Source of the DNA: Bombyx mori
Lineage: Eukaryota; Arthropoda; Insecta; Lepidoptera; Bombycidae
Assembly: GCF_030269925.1 (NCBI RefSeq)
Contig: NC_085126.1
Location: 4,466,501-4,530,500, forward strand
Reading direction: 5' to 3'
Length of the DNA: 64,000 nucleotides
Shown: positions 24,301-30,727 of the stretch, piece by piece
Position numbering within the stretch: position 1 is the first letter of the stretch
Layout of the letters: each line of letters starts with the position of its first letter
The notes under the pieces: generated by a model
Database searches by the model: none
Seen by the model: the letters and a program-made list of their open reading frames with translations, nothing else
Told to the model about the DNA's origin: nothing
Program-made: the position numbers and the translations under genes

Positions 24301-27300
24301 AAAATAGTTTATTTTCGCATTAATTTCGATCGATACACGGACAACATTACTTTTCCGAATCAGGTATTTCGGATATCACTTTTATCGACTATGTAGAGCC
24401 GTGGACATAAGTACGTAGGGATGTTATCAAATTACAATAGCAACATTTATTGAGGAATAAGATCGGGTCACAAAGAAATGTAGGGCATATTGTGAGTTCA
24501 TAGTTAGACATGTTTTAGAGGCGACACAAATGTTACATAATACAATTGAGATTTCGAGACGATACCTTCAGTTAAATAACAGTAATCGCGTTTTGATGTC
24601 TATAGGCTCCGGTTATCACATAGCAACATACGAATGTGAACTTGTTTACCGATTTCTAGAAAAAAAAAAAGTATTTTTAACAATGATGGTAGCGCTTGCA
24701 TTAAAAAAATACTAGTTTTAGAAGCAGCATTCCACAAACAACTTACCTTAGTTCTATCAAATTTGAAAATCGGTTAAAAAAAAAACTATATCTAAATAGC
24801 TATCGTAATTCATTCAAATACTTACAATACGCTAAAATTCTAGGATATCAATAAAAATATTAAAATACAGATCACTATATTCGTACGAGTGCTAAATGTT
24901 GATTCTTTAAAAAAGTGTATGTGTCCAATAATAGATACATATTAATGTATCTATTAATACATGAAGCAAAAACTTTGTATCCCTTTTTACGAAAATTGCG
25001 CGAACGAGGAGTATGAAATTTTCCACACTTATAGAGAATATAGCGAAGAAGTGCACAATGCTAATATTTTTTAAAAATAATGCATAAAAGATACATTAAA
25101 TCGATAAAGAAAACATTACACACATGTATTTGACGCAGACACGCATGCATACTATTTATTGTCAAACTTTTGTTCTTGACGTCTGTGGTCAAATTGAGAA
25201 TAGATTAAATATTGCTTGTCTTTATTAATATTTTTTTATAGTGCAGCCTTAGCGAAATTTGTGATTATAGAAGTATAAAATACAATCATAATAGTGTACA
25301 AACTTATTATACGATTCCAATTAATTATAATCGAATTTCAGCTACTGTGGGACCTCTAGTTTTACTTACTATATCGTTCTTTGACCAATGCAGTATCGTT
25401 ATGATGTTTTCATTAAAGTTATTCTTTGTTATATTTATGACACGTGAAAATAATAACCCAGAGAGAGACGAGCATCGCTTCTTTGACATTCAAGACTCGA
25501 CGAGTTCTTAAAATGTTAAAGCAAACGTAACGTAATATTCTCAGACTAGATCCCATTTCAAAACATATTACGCTGCATTTTAAAAGTCTAGTTTACTGGC
25601 TTTTGCCCGCGACTTGTTCCGCAAATAATGCTTTATTTTAGAACAAATTTGGTTAGCATAAAAACGTTATAGTGAGCCAACCTTAATATATAGAAATATA
25701 CTGTCGCGGACTTTTTTTTTAGATCTTTTAAAGGGAAGAATTCTGTCATACATTATTTTAGCGAAACTTTAATCGTTTCTGCAGCGCACGCAGCGAAAGC
25801 TCTCAAAAGGTAAAAATAACCCCGATTTTGAAACATTATTTATTGGTGCTCCGCTTGTATTGGTCTTAGCGTGATGTTATATAGCCTATAGCCTTCCTCG
25901 ATAAATGAGCTATCTAACGCTGAAAGAATTTTTCAAATCGGACCAGTAGCTCCTGAGATTAGCGCGTTCAAACAAACTCTTCAGCTTTATTATATTAGTA
26001 TAAATAAATAAATAAATAAATAAATATTTACTAACAATCACGCCACGTTAACTGGTCCCGTGATAAGTTCGTAAAGAACTTGTGTTACAGGTACTAGATA
26101 ACGGAAATAAATGTAAGATTTTTTATTATATACATACATATATTTAATATACATCCATAACCCTGGAAAAGACATTTATATTTACCATACAAATATCTTC
26201 CCTTGGCGGGATTCGAACCCGCGACCCCCTTGTGTAGTGACCATGTCACTTACCACTACACCAGACGGCCAATAAATAGAAGTATAGATAACTAAAGCTA
26301 CTACTTTTACCATGTAATCTTGCGTTTAATCGACAAATAACGCATTAGTCGTCCGTGACCACGAAAAGTTTAAAGCAATTCGATGCATCGGAAAATATCA
26401 AATGAAAATTTTGAACCACATCCCAAGGTCACCCACCAGATGTAACGTATTTTCTGACAAACGAAATGTGGATGATTGAATAGCGTTAGTATATACTAAG
26501 ACCGCATGCCTGACTGCTAGTTTGCTCAGAACAAACAAAAATCATGTATAAAAAAACATTATAATAATAGAAATTCCAATTACAATCAACAAGATACTAT
26601 GGCAATTTAACAGTGAGCTTTAAATGCTTGTATCGAGATATTAAGCAACATTCATAGCTGGCCTTAGCTAATCACTTAGTTTATCACTGGTGGTAGGACC
26701 TCTTGTGAGTCCGCACGGGTAGGTACCACCACCCTGCCTATTTCCACCGTGAAGCAGTAATGCGTTTCGGTTCGAAGGGCGGGGCAGCCGTTGTAACTAT
26801 ACTGAGACCGTAGAACTTATATCTCGAGGTGGGTGGCGCATTTACGTTGTAGATGTCTACGGATTCCAGTAACCACTTAACACCAGGTGGGCTGTGAGCT
26901 CGTCCACCCAACTAAGCAATAAAAAAAAAAAGACGGCCAATTCCCAAGTTTTTTTTTTTATTGCTTAGATGTGTGGACGAGCTCACAGCGCACCTGATGT
27001 TAAGTGGTTACTGGAGCCCATAGACATCTACAACGTAAATGCGCCACACACCTTGAGATATAGTTCTAAGGTCTCAGTATAGTCACAACGGCTGCCCCAC
27101 CCTTCAAACCGAAACGCATTACTGCTTCACGGCAGAAATAGGCGGGGCGGTGGTACCTACCCGTGCGGACTCATAAGAGATCCTACCACCAGTAATTACG
27201 CAAATTATAATTTTGCGGGTTTCATTTTTATTACACGATGTTATTCCTTCACCGTGGAAGTCAATCGTGAACATTTGTTGAGTACGTATTTCATTAGAAA

Positions 27301-30300
27301 AATTGGTACCCGCCTGCGGGATTCGAACACCGGTGCATCGCTTCAACACGAATGCATCGGACGTCTTATCCGTTAGGCCACGACGACTACAAAATGTATC
27401 GGGTAATCAAGGTACATAAAAACATTACTTATCTCACGTAAATTCTCCAAGCTGATTTTTACGTATGTATATTTTAGACAATATCGTATAAAAATAAGTC
27501 GTCAATATTCCCAGACATTTTCAGCCGGCCGTATTGCTCTGCAAGCTTTAAAGCCCTCAACATAATTACCTACTTAACTTCACGGAGATTCTGATGCTCC
27601 ATTTTTATATGTATATGTTCGCCAGACAACTATTTTAAAACCCTTTTACAAAAAGACATGCCGATCCAAGGGGTCAATCATCCCCTCAAGACAATTTCAA
27701 TGCCTCTGTGGGTAGGAGCCACAGATAACAGGGGTTGATCGGTGGTAGGAGCGCAAGGTCATTCACGCGCATGAGAGTGAGTGAGACATGTATTAGTATT
27801 TGGAGGGTTAATCCCATCGCGCACATAACTTTAAATTAGCATATTTTTTAAATTATTATAACTAACTAGCCGTACTCGCCCGCTTCGCTGGGCATTTAAA
27901 ATTAACAATATTATTTATTGTTATATATTGTTAGGGAGTCTAACACTCATATAAATATTAGCCTATCCATTAAGTACATGTATTTTCTACATGGATACCA
28001 AGTTTCAAGTCAATCGGATGCATGGTTCAGTAGTTATAACGGAACATCCGTATAAACCACTGTAGATTTATATATCTATATATTAATATGTGAAGCAAAA
28101 ACTTTGTATCCCTTTTTAAGAAAATTGCGTGGACGCAGGAGGATGAAATTTTCCACACTTATAGAGAATATAGAGAAGAAGTGCACAATGCTAATTTTTT
28201 TTTAAATAATGGATAAAAGGTACATTAAATCAATAAAGAAAACGTAACACACACTACATACCATGTATTTGACGCACACACGCATGCATACTATTTATTG
28301 TTAAACTTTTGTTCTTGACGTCTGTTGTCAAATTGAGAATAGATTATATATTGTTTGTCTTTGTTAATATTTTTTATAGTGTAGTCTTGGCGAAATTTGT
28401 GATTATAGAAGTATAAAATACAATCATAATAGTGTACAAACTTACAATTCCAATTAATTATAGTCGAGTTTCGACTACTGCCGGACCTCTAGTTAGTATA
28501 GATTGATACGAATATGCTGTAAGAGAGAGAGGGAGAAAGAAAGAGAGAGAAAGGGAGAAAGAAAGAGAGAGAAAGAGAGAGAAAGAGAAAGAGAGAGAGA
28601 GGGAGAGAATGAGAGAGGTCAATATATGCTAATACATGTCATACATGTATATACAAATGTTCATAAAGTGCACATATAGTTAGCCTCCTATAACACGGTA
28701 GATATGTTCCTAAAAATCCTCGTGTTGTCCGAAACCGTCTTATATGCCAGAAGCCAGTACAAGAAGGAGATTATTTTTTCTGAATGTTAAATCTCAACTA
28801 TGCCTGTATGTTTTTTTCATACCTATTATACATAAAAAATAAGCAGTAAAATTTCGGTTAAAATGTGTGAGCATAGTGCAGTATATAACTTTCTAAGTAA
28901 TTTTAAACAAAAATCTCGTTATCATGTTGTAGAAGTACCGTGTTATAAGAGGGTTTTAGGGAACTTTTCTTTCAGTTAGCGTGGAGCTGTATAAGCAACG
29001 CGTAAATGTATGAGGTTACCGTGTAAATAATTAAGTACTTTAATTCTGGGGAAAAAAATATAAACGAGAAACATAGCGACGTAATTTTGTATAATCTATA
29101 TATATATAAAAATGAATTGCTGTTCGTTAGTCTCGCTAAAACTCGAGAACGGCTGGACCGATTTGGCTAATTTTGGTCTTGAATTAATTGTGGTCTTAGT
29201 CCAGAGAAGGTTTAAAAGGTAGGTAAATTAATGAAAATGTTCAAAATGAAATAAAAATAACAATTTTGTGTTTCTTTTGATGTGTCCCCCGTCGGACGGA
29301 TTCCTTTTGTTTGTTTATTTTATACAAAAGTTTAAGTCTTTTATTTATCGATTGAGGCACTACGAAGTCTACCGGGTCAGCTACTAAGTAATAAAAGCCG
29401 TAGAGTATACGTGTTAATTTACACGGAGAGAAATTTTTTTCCAACACGAACAAGCTAGATTAAATGAAATAACATTCTTGTCTAGTGTAAACAAACATTT
29501 TTATCGTTCAATTGGAGCAAACGATTTTTGCACAGTTAAAAAGATATATAATTCGTGGAGAATAATCTCCCATAATCGTATTCGAGAAACCTTTGTTATG
29601 TACTCGTGAACAATCTTTAAGCCAAACAATATTCACAGTTGATTTTCAGTTTTCAATCGCATCCTTCGATGCGAAAAAAGTATGCAAAAGTTCGCTATAA
29701 CAAAAAGCAGTGTAGTCATATCTATTTTTCAGGGTTATCGTATGTCCATACTATGAAGATCTATTACTAAACGTTTCTTGGTCTTGTGGAGTGCGTTCGA
29801 CCAGTTTTATAATTGACTAGCGGCCCGCCCCGGCTTCGCTTGGGAAGTAGCGCACGCGATGTAAATAATTTTAGGTAATTTTTTTACACATTGGGTTACA
29901 TTATTGAAAATATAATAAATATAGCCTATGTCACCCGGGGATAGCGTAGCTTTCCAACAGTGAAAGACTGTTTTAAATCAGTTCAATAGTTTCGGAGCCT
30001 ATTCAATACAAACAAACAAACAAATCTTTCCTCTTTATAATATTATAGTATATAGTATAGATTTAAAAATTCAAAGTACAATTATTTTACTAAATGCCAA
30101 GTGTAACTCGCGTTAAATATGTAATTGAAAAATAATGTATTGCTAAGTAGCTATTGAAAAAGAGAGTGATCCGCCCAGGAATATCGGCAAAATGAGGTAT
30201 CGAAACAAACCATAATTGAAAAATCTATCAGAGCGCTCGGGGATCACACAAAGAGGAAATTAATTTAAAAGCGTTGGACTAGCTGTATAGGACGGGGTCT

Positions 30301-30679
30301 CTTACGTACGATGCACGCAGCGTATAATTCTAGATAAAAGATATTATAGTCTAGACCAGACGTTTTGCACATGTTAGGAAAGATTCCCGTACCGATCAAT
30401 TTGCGTATTTTTATTAAGCAGATTGGGTATGTCAAAGTGGTCAGTAAATTATTGCAGCCTTGGAAAAGAAAACAAAAACAGTTAATGCTTTTCAGATGAA
30501 ACAATATGCCGTTGAGTAGCAAATTCTAAATTTATATAGATTAAAAACGAATTTACGTAAAAAAAATTATGGTACGTTTCAAATTTCATAATACTTACTT
30601 TAAGTCTTCTCACAAGCTCGTCGGGTCCGAGGTCATCGGTGATTGGGCGGCAGCCTTGCGGGTACACTATTTCCGCCAT
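194..30679 (-). CDS. Pds5: Pds5, sister chromatid cohesion protein (13 coding exons, C-terminus outside window)
   Basis: Pds5 binds the cohesin ring in the nucleus and controls its maintenance and release through Wapl and acetylation factors (family knowledge). The joined minus-strand exons are 30599-30679, 16852-17046, 16092-16282, 11024-11231, 9340-10386, 6311-6488, 4814-5002, 4129-4222, 3135-3318, 2350-2571, 1424-1561, 845-904 and 194-353. All junctions are GT-AG and all phases close, giving about 982 residues without a stop. Conserved landmarks follow the animal Pds5 order: [12 protein letters not shown] at the N-terminus, [17 protein letters not shown] (about 72-88), [84 protein letters not shown] and [10 protein letters not shown]. 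Human Pds5 proteins run to about 1,340-1,450 residues, so the last HEAT repeats and the basic, disordered tail lie left of base 194. The start is the ATG at 30679, just inside an exon whose acceptor follows position 30689. Confidence 0.96.
701..817 (+). mobile_element. Short SINE/LINE-tail family (GGCAGCGGC), copy
   Basis: gtattaagcggtaggcagcg to caataaaaaaa. Antisense to Pds5, 28 bases from the micro-exon donor. Other copies: 13211, 20597, 32061, 42994, 45047. Confidence 0.85.
845..904 (-). CDS. Pds5: Pds5 micro-exon, residues 910-929
   Basis: This 60-nt exon lies between acceptor catttgcacag and donor gtaaatat. It encodes [20 protein letters not shown], the conserved 'QVR..FA.KLHKGL' motif of Pds5. 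Both ends are phase 0. Confidence 0.93.
1152..1355 (+). mobile_element. Bm1 SINE, 5' truncated
   Basis: Matches the Bm1 body from ctgccgtgaagcagtaatgc to ctcgtccacccatctaag and an A-rich tail. Lies in Pds5 intron 11, antisense to the gene. Confidence 0.85.
1424..1561 (-). CDS. Pds5: Pds5 exon, residues 864-909
   Basis: The acceptor is tttgttgttcag and the donor gtgagtat; the exon is 138 nt, phase 0. It encodes [20 protein letters not shown] and [14 protein letters not shown], matching the 'SRLRLAAGSAI.KL' block of animal Pds5. Confidence 0.94.
1815..2275 (+). repeat. Dispersed repeat (CTCTTCCCGACATCTATTGG), copy 2
   Basis: ggctccaacgatttttataa, gcgataaatcgatctagcta, ctcttcccgacatctattgg to aaaactgagcaaagctcggt. 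Confidence 0.65.
2350..2571 (-). CDS. Pds5: Pds5 exon, residues 790-863
   Basis: The acceptor is cttgttctag and the donor gttagatt; the exon is 222 nt, phase 0. It encodes [10 protein letters not shown], a Gly-rich insert ([10 protein letters not shown]), [20 protein letters not shown] and [16 protein letters not shown]. The exon is strikingly GC-rich against AT-rich surroundings. The Gly-rich stretch replaces the loop before 'W.PDEE' in vertebrate Pds5. Confidence 0.94.
2866..3084 (+). repeat. Dispersed repeat (AAATCTTTCCTCTTTATAA), copy
   Basis: actagcgacccgccctcgct to tttataatattagtatagat. Copies also at 11627-12080 (minus), 20882-21200 and 29816-30062. Confidence 0.7.
3135..3318 (-). CDS. 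Pds5: Pds5 exon, residues 728-789
   Basis: The acceptor is tttgtcatacag and the donor gtagatta; the exon is 184 nt. It encodes [18 protein letters not shown] and [14 protein letters not shown]. The 'TLGHIA' and 'PD.F' signature is typical of Pds5 at this position. Confidence 0.94.
3338..3790 (+). repeat. Dispersed repeat with internal inverted arms (AATACGCTTTTATTA), copy 1
   Basis: aatacgattttattagcttc, gacccccttcaatcgtcgga, then arms (aaatttgaattaaaaatagt; actatttttaattcaaattt) about a middle tcttttcaggatattatc. Other copies: 15205-15765 and 42965-43480. Confidence 0.65.
4129..4222 (-). CDS. Pds5: Pds5 small exon, residues 697-727
   Basis: This 94-nt exon lies between acceptor ctcgtttgaacag and donor gtaactga. 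It encodes [20 protein letters not shown] and KQAKNAV, with split Ser and Arg codons at its ends. It has no in-frame ATG, so an ORF search alone misses it. Confidence 0.92.
4634..4792 (+). mobile_element. Chimeric SINE: Bm1 body joined to the tail of a second family
   Basis: Begins as Bm1 (gtgggacagccgttgtaacc to taaccacttaacac). At the shared word ggtgggct it switches to the tail of the short family (tatgcttgtctgcctacaag, caataaaa). See the matching finding. Confidence 0.7.
4814..5002 (-). CDS. Pds5: Pds5 exon, residues 634-696
   Basis: The acceptor is atctcggtaacag; the donor gttagtgt is non-optimal. The exon is 189 nt. It encodes [20 protein letters not shown] and [20 protein letters not shown]. 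The phase (A of a split Ser codon) closes exactly with the next exon. A chimeric SINE remnant starts about 21 nt inside the following intron. Confidence 0.93.
5042..5080 (+). mobile_element. Fragment of the GGCAGCGGC family tail
   Basis: cactcccatcaggtgggctg and caataaaa match the last third of the family. Confidence 0.45.
5081..5955. other. Intron sequence, nothing recognised
   Basis: AT-rich part of the Pds5 intron between exons 6 and 7. A pyrimidine run at 5538-5551 and a ctacctaagctgatggcctt block at 5550-5590 recall a LINE-tail end. Confidence 0.5.
5960..6052 (+). mobile_element. LINE-tail family (GATCCGGCGAG), fragment
   Basis: gcccactgagtttctcaccg, agatccggtggtagattcta and cttgctagggttagta. 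This family, with body word gatccggcgagaaactcagt, recurs at least 13 times here. Confidence 0.75.
6057..6224 (-). mobile_element. Bm1 SINE, truncated
   Basis: T-rich start, then gctcacagcccacccggtga to ccccacccttcaaaccgag. Sense to Pds5; ends 86 bases downstream of the exon donor at 6311. It directly abuts a LINE tail at 5960-6052. Confidence 0.85.
6311..6488 (-). CDS. Pds5: Pds5 exon, residues 575-633
   Basis: The acceptor is tttatttcccag; the donor is the slightly weak gtcagttt. The exon is 178 nt and ends with the first base of a Gly codon. It encodes [20 protein letters not shown] and [18 protein letters not shown]. Reading past the donor would add an unrelated tail. Confidence 0.92.
6535..6822 (+). 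repeat. Dispersed moth repeat (CTCGAGAACGGCTGGACCG), copy 1
   Basis: From aaaatgaattgctgttcgtt to ttgaggcactacgaagtctg. Further copies: 29095-29388, 54262-54600 and 57212-57455. The words suggest a LINE 3' region; family not certain. Confidence 0.7.
7114..8328 (+). mobile_element. Internally deleted Tc1/mariner-IS630-type DNA transposon
   Basis: Near-identical terminal inverted repeats (ACCGGCAAACTTCTTGAGCA at 7114-7133; its complement with one end mismatch at 8309-8328) are flanked on both sides by TA, the duplication typical of this superfamily. Inside are an N-terminal transposase ORF, a second block in another stretch, and an acidic C-terminal tail. The part with the second and third catalytic acids is missing. 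Confidence 0.85.
7409..8032 (+). pseudogene. Transposase remnant: HTH region kept, DDE core lost
   Basis: From ATG 7409 the frame reads [20 protein letters not shown] and a helix-turn-helix-like block ([19 protein letters not shown]), ending at TAA 7757. After a frame change, 7745-7927 reads INFNGSE, a stop, then [20 protein letters not shown] and [20 protein letters not shown]. This is the typical region before the first catalytic Asp of DDE_3 transposases; a YTDEPYV piece at about 7948 may hold that Asp. The sequence then jumps to an acidic tail ([19 protein letters not shown]) ending at TAA 8032. The rest of the catalytic domain is deleted, so the copy cannot encode an active enzyme. Confidence 0.75.
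8331..9071. other. Intron sequence around a possible older element
   Basis: 8520-8535 (actaaaagggttaag) inversely resembles caacctttcacgcgcgag at 7010-7027. An older TTAA-type element may enclose the Tc1-type one. 8560-8720 is less AT-rich; nothing else recognised. Confidence 0.3.
9072..9230 (+). CDS. Small ORF of unknown nature (52 codons)
   Basis: ATG 9072 to TGA 9230 encodes a charged 52-residue peptide (starts [12 protein letters not shown], ends [10 protein letters not shown]). It is too short for most ORF lists and lies in a Pds5 intron on the opposite strand. I do not recognise it. Composition looks protein-like, so it may be a transposon fragment; chance is also possible. Confidence 0.2.
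   Translation: MDVICFELERLVSDKTSLTQGEKISELVNESDPEVNEFILYIYKEQFTGKNY
9340..10386 (-). CDS. Pds5: Pds5 large exon, residues 226-574
   Basis: This 1,047-nt exon, phase 0 at both ends, is the longest in the window. It encodes 349 residues of HEAT repeats: [79 protein letters not shown] and CVRTT. These line up without gaps of note with the central body of animal Pds5. The acceptor is tttattttacag and the donor gtgagtat. Confidence 0.97.
10724..10966 (+). mobile_element. Bm1 SINE, body without tRNA-like head
   Basis: Runs from gtggtaggacctcttgtgag to caataaaaaa with few changes. Lies in the Pds5 intron before the 349-residue exon. Confidence 0.9.
11024..11231 (-). CDS. Pds5: Pds5 exon, residues 156-225
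   Basis: The acceptor is atttcgccaacag and the donor gtgagtac; the exon is 208 nt, and its first C completes the split Asn codon. It encodes [29 protein letters not shown] and [12 protein letters not shown], in line with the Pds5 family. Confidence 0.95.
11627..12080 (-). repeat. Dispersed repeat (AAATCTTTCCTCTTTATAA), longest copy
   Basis: atctatactaatattataaa to ggagcgggccgctagtta; about 450 bp, so it shows more of the family than the other copies. Confidence 0.7.
12425..12593 (-). mobile_element. 5'-truncated LINE tail with 9-bp target duplication
   Basis: The block starts with a T-rich run (poly(A) on minus) and is flanked by AGCGTACCT on both sides (12416-12424 and 12594-12602). The body is GC-rich and has an agaagaagaggga-type purine stretch. 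No coding frame remains. Confidence 0.7.
12930..13030 (+). mobile_element. GATCCGGCGAG LINE-tail family, old fragment
   Basis: cactgaatttctcgtcggat, gtagattctgcgtaacacta and cttgctagggctagtgt. Confidence 0.65.
13211..13332 (+). mobile_element. GGCAGCGGC family copy inside a tRNA-derived SINE
   Basis: gtattaagcggtaggcagcg to caataaaaaaaa. It separates a piece at 13080-13200 from the rest of the tRNA-SINE starting at 13336. Confidence 0.85.
13336..13570 (-). mobile_element. tRNA-derived SINE, copy 1 (A and B boxes visible)
   Basis: Read on minus, the head has TGGTGTATTGGTAAGTGAC (A-box-like, 13546-13564) and GGGTTCGAATCCCGCC (B box, 13506-13521), then a body ending near the Taaa-type tail. 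It is not a working tRNA gene: no acceptor stem pairs and the body continues as a repeat also seen at 26007. Confidence 0.75.
13612..13830 (-). mobile_element. GATCCGGCGAG LINE-tail family, copy
   Basis: Read inverted: cctgaggggctataccagct, gcaagagtagtgctacgcag, ggcgagaaattcattggcta. Confidence 0.7.
14401..14460. repeat. 18-bp tandem repeat, three units
   Basis: TTTATATTCTCCATTTTC is repeated at 14401, 14419 and 14437 (third unit with two changes). The minus frame through it reads KENGEY repeats by chance. Confidence 0.85.
14595..14910 (-). mobile_element. GATCCGGCGAG LINE-tail family, long copy
   Basis: From gctacctaagctgatagcct at its 3' side to cgtcgaacc-type words (tcgtcgcaagcgacgggttc) and gatcgggaggatccgagatg. 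An open frame on minus here is part of the repeat. Confidence 0.8.
15021..15196. mobile_element. Palindromic MITE, copy 1 (TA duplication)
   Basis: About 176 bp that read as one large hairpin: arms contain GAACTTCTCGATCGCG and CGCGATCGAGAAGTT, with a small loop region (cttcgtgtatcactaggggcg). TA flanks both ends. Copy 2 is at 21567-21743. Confidence 0.8.
15205..15765 (+). repeat. Dispersed repeat (AATACGCTTTTATTA), copy 2
   Basis: ttaatacgcttttattagat to taaaagcgtattttgttaga, with the same internal arms as copy 1. Confidence 0.65.
15780..16075 (+). repeat. Dispersed repeat (CTCTTCCCGACATCTATTGG), copy 3
   Basis: ggctccaacgattttcataa to gaggaaagtcatcatctact. It follows directly on 15205-15765; copies 1 and 2 of the two families are not adjacent elsewhere. 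Confidence 0.65.
16092..16282 (-). CDS. Pds5: Pds5 exon, residues 93-155
   Basis: The acceptor is ttcatcaacag and the donor gtgagtat; the exon is 191 nt and its last two bases AA start an Asn codon. It encodes [20 protein letters not shown] followed by LEDCQEIF, the typical second HEAT-repeat block of Pds5. Confidence 0.95.
16401..16586 (-). mobile_element. Bm1 SINE, truncated
   Basis: T-run then attgcttgcatgggtggatg to aaaccgagacgcattaatgc. Sense to Pds5, about 120 bases upstream of the acceptor at 16283. Confidence 0.88.
16852..17046 (-). CDS. Pds5: Pds5 exon, residues 28-92
   Basis: The acceptor is gttttgtttcag and the donor gtgagtcg; the exon is 195 nt, phase 0 at both ends. It encodes [19 protein letters not shown] and [17 protein letters not shown], among the best conserved Pds5 motifs. 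A Bm1 A-tail ends only 19 nt upstream of the exon. Because the exon is a whole number of codons, skipping it would keep the frame. Confidence 0.95.
17066..17395 (-). mobile_element. Bm1 SINE ending 19 bases from a Pds5 acceptor
   Basis: T-run at 17066-17082 (A-tail in gene sense), then the Bm1 body up to the ttattccttcaccgtgggag region. Sense to Pds5. Only 17047-17065 remains between its A-tail and the exon. Confidence 0.9.
17690..17800 (-). mobile_element. Very diverged Bm1 remnant
   Basis: ccctaccctttcaaatcggt and cggcagaaatatgcagggta recall the Bm1 middle read inverted. Confidence 0.5.
18286..18419 (+). mobile_element. Bm1 SINE, 5' truncated, nested in a LINE tail
   Basis: tactgagaccttggagctta to gcaataaaaaaa, inserted in the repeat that runs from about 18190 to 18990. 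Confidence 0.85.
18442..18874 (+). mobile_element. Near full-length Bm1 SINE with tRNA-like head
   Basis: Head gtcgtggcctaaaggataag resembles a tRNA A box and gttcgaatcccaggcgg a B box; body and A-tail follow. GAATC on both sides looks like a short target duplication inside the host word gcagaatctgcc. Confidence 0.9.
19215..19402 (+). repeat. Dispersed repeat (CATGCATCCGATTGACTTGA), copy
   Basis: ccgttataactactgaacca to gggcgagtacggctagtgta. A minus copy is at 27863-28065; the end block also appears at 110-160. Confidence 0.65.
19853..20405 (+). mobile_element. Diverged Bm1-like SINE, split by a LINE tail
   Basis: A tRNA-like head (catggtctaagaggtaagac; ggtgttcgaatcccgcagg) and part of the body occupy 19853-20048. 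The body resumes at about 20310 (ggcgtcttgtgcgttcgcac) to 20405. The LINE tail between is flanked by GGTGGCAGG. Confidence 0.75.
20049..20302 (-). mobile_element. GATCCGGCGAG LINE tail inserted in a SINE, with target duplication
   Basis: T-run and acctaagctgatggtcttga to gcgacgggttcgacgagaac. GGTGGCAGG lies at both borders (about 20041 and 20308). Confidence 0.8.
20597..20725 (+). mobile_element. Diverged GGCAGCGGC family copy
   Basis: gcccctggcattgctgaagt to gagtaataaaaaaataaa with several changes. Confidence 0.75.
20882..21200 (+). repeat. Dispersed repeat (AAATCTTTCCTCTTTATAA), copy
   Basis: actagcggcccgatccggct to taatattagtatagatatcc. Confidence 0.7.
21567..21743. mobile_element. Palindromic MITE, copy 2 (TA duplication)
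   Basis: Same family as 15021-15196. The arms carry GATAGCGTAAAAGTTAACTC and its complement GAGTTAACTTTTACGCTATC; the loop has cgctaggggcgc. This copy keeps its arms better than copy 1. Confidence 0.8.
22340..22440 (-). mobile_element. GATCCGGCGAG LINE-tail fragment
   Basis: gcagtgcttcgctcaatcta, agaagatccggcgagaaact and cagtgggttgggtct. Confidence 0.7.
22440..23477. other. Intron sequence, nothing recognised
   Basis: AT-rich, Pds5 intron 2; no gene or clear repeat seen. The tract upstream (22155-22290, cacgttgactgctacgtagg) looks like a MITE end but no partner end was found. Confidence 0.4.
23478..24040 (+). mobile_element. Diverged Bm1-like SINE split by a LINE tail
   Basis: caccaccctgcttatttcta at 23508 and then gggtttaaaatggttgcggt to caataaatag (about 23960-24037) are Bm1-like. 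The LINE tail at 23536-23860 lies between. Confidence 0.55.
23536..23860 (-). mobile_element. LINE tail, related variant family, copy 1
   Basis: T-run, gattactggtggcttggagg, agcgcctcggaaggagacct, agatccggcgagaaactcag, tcgagttcgacgagtacgg. Shares the core with the other LINE tails but has a distinct 3' part. A second copy is at 60055-60418. Confidence 0.75.
24890..25375 (+). repeat. 480-bp dispersed repeat, copy 1
   Basis: From tacatgaagcaaaaactttg to ctgtgggacctctagtt; nearly collinear with 28070-28497. Confidence 0.75.
25640..26003 (+). repeat. Dispersed repeat, empty-site copy for the R1 insertion
   Basis: cgttatagtgagccaacctt to attatattagtataaataa. It contains ggtgctccgcttgtattggt then cttagcgtgatgttatatag uninterrupted, showing what 46640-48780 looked like before the R1-clade element arrived. 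Confidence 0.75.
26007..26269 (-). mobile_element. tRNA-derived SINE, copy 2
   Basis: Nearly identical to 13336-13570, with a (taaa)n tail at about 26004-26026 on the 3' side. Same A and B boxes. Confidence 0.75.
26688..26931 (+). mobile_element. Bm1 SINE, body; left arm of an inverted pair
   Basis: ctggtggtaggacctcttgt to caataaaaaaaaaa. The next Bm1 in opposite orientation begins 17 bases later. Confidence 0.9.
26949..27388 (-). mobile_element. Near full-length Bm1 SINE; right arm of an inverted pair
   Basis: T-run, full body, then the tRNA-like head read inverted (gcgggattcgaacaccggtg; cgttaggccacgacgac). One of the two most complete Bm1 copies in the window. Confidence 0.9.
27863..28065 (-). 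repeat. Dispersed repeat (CATGCATCCGATTGACTTGA), copy
   Basis: Read inverted relative to 19215-19402: ctagccgtactcgcccgctt to cagtagttataacggaac. Confidence 0.65.
28070..28497 (+). repeat. 480-bp dispersed repeat, copy 2
   Basis: atatgtgaagcaaaaacttt to ctgccggacctctagttagt; differs from copy 1 by scattered changes and small indels. Confidence 0.75.
28521..28618. repeat. Purine-only microsatellite (gaga/gaaa/ggga)
   Basis: About 98 bases of almost pure A/G built of gagaga, gaaaga and gggaga words, in Pds5 intron 2. Confidence 0.9.
29095..29388 (+). repeat. Dispersed repeat (CTCGAGAACGGCTGGACCG), copy 2
   Basis: Same order of blocks as 6535-6822 with few changes, preceded by a (ta)n stretch. 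Confidence 0.7.
29816..30062 (+). repeat. Dispersed repeat (AAATCTTTCCTCTTTATAA), copy
   Basis: gactagcggcccgccccggc to ttataatattatagtatata. Confidence 0.7.
30063..30598. other. Intron 2 end near the Pds5 start exon
   Basis: Mixed composition; short open frames on minus run into the exon but have no family features. Nothing further supported. Confidence 0.4.
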
Positions 30680-30688
30680 GCTGCCAAT
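30599..30688 (-). CDS. Pds5: Pds5 exon with start codon (residues 1-27)
   Basis: An acceptor (cttgacag) is followed by nine 5'UTR bases, the ATG at 30679-30677 and 27 codons ending RRLK, then the donor gtaagtat. Residues [12 protein letters not shown] match the conserved N-terminus of animal Pds5. An acceptor this close to the ATG means an upstream non-coding exon must exist. Confidence 0.93.
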
Positions 30689-30727
30689 CTGTCAAGAAAA
30701 TGAACATTTTCTAATTTAGACTTCCTT

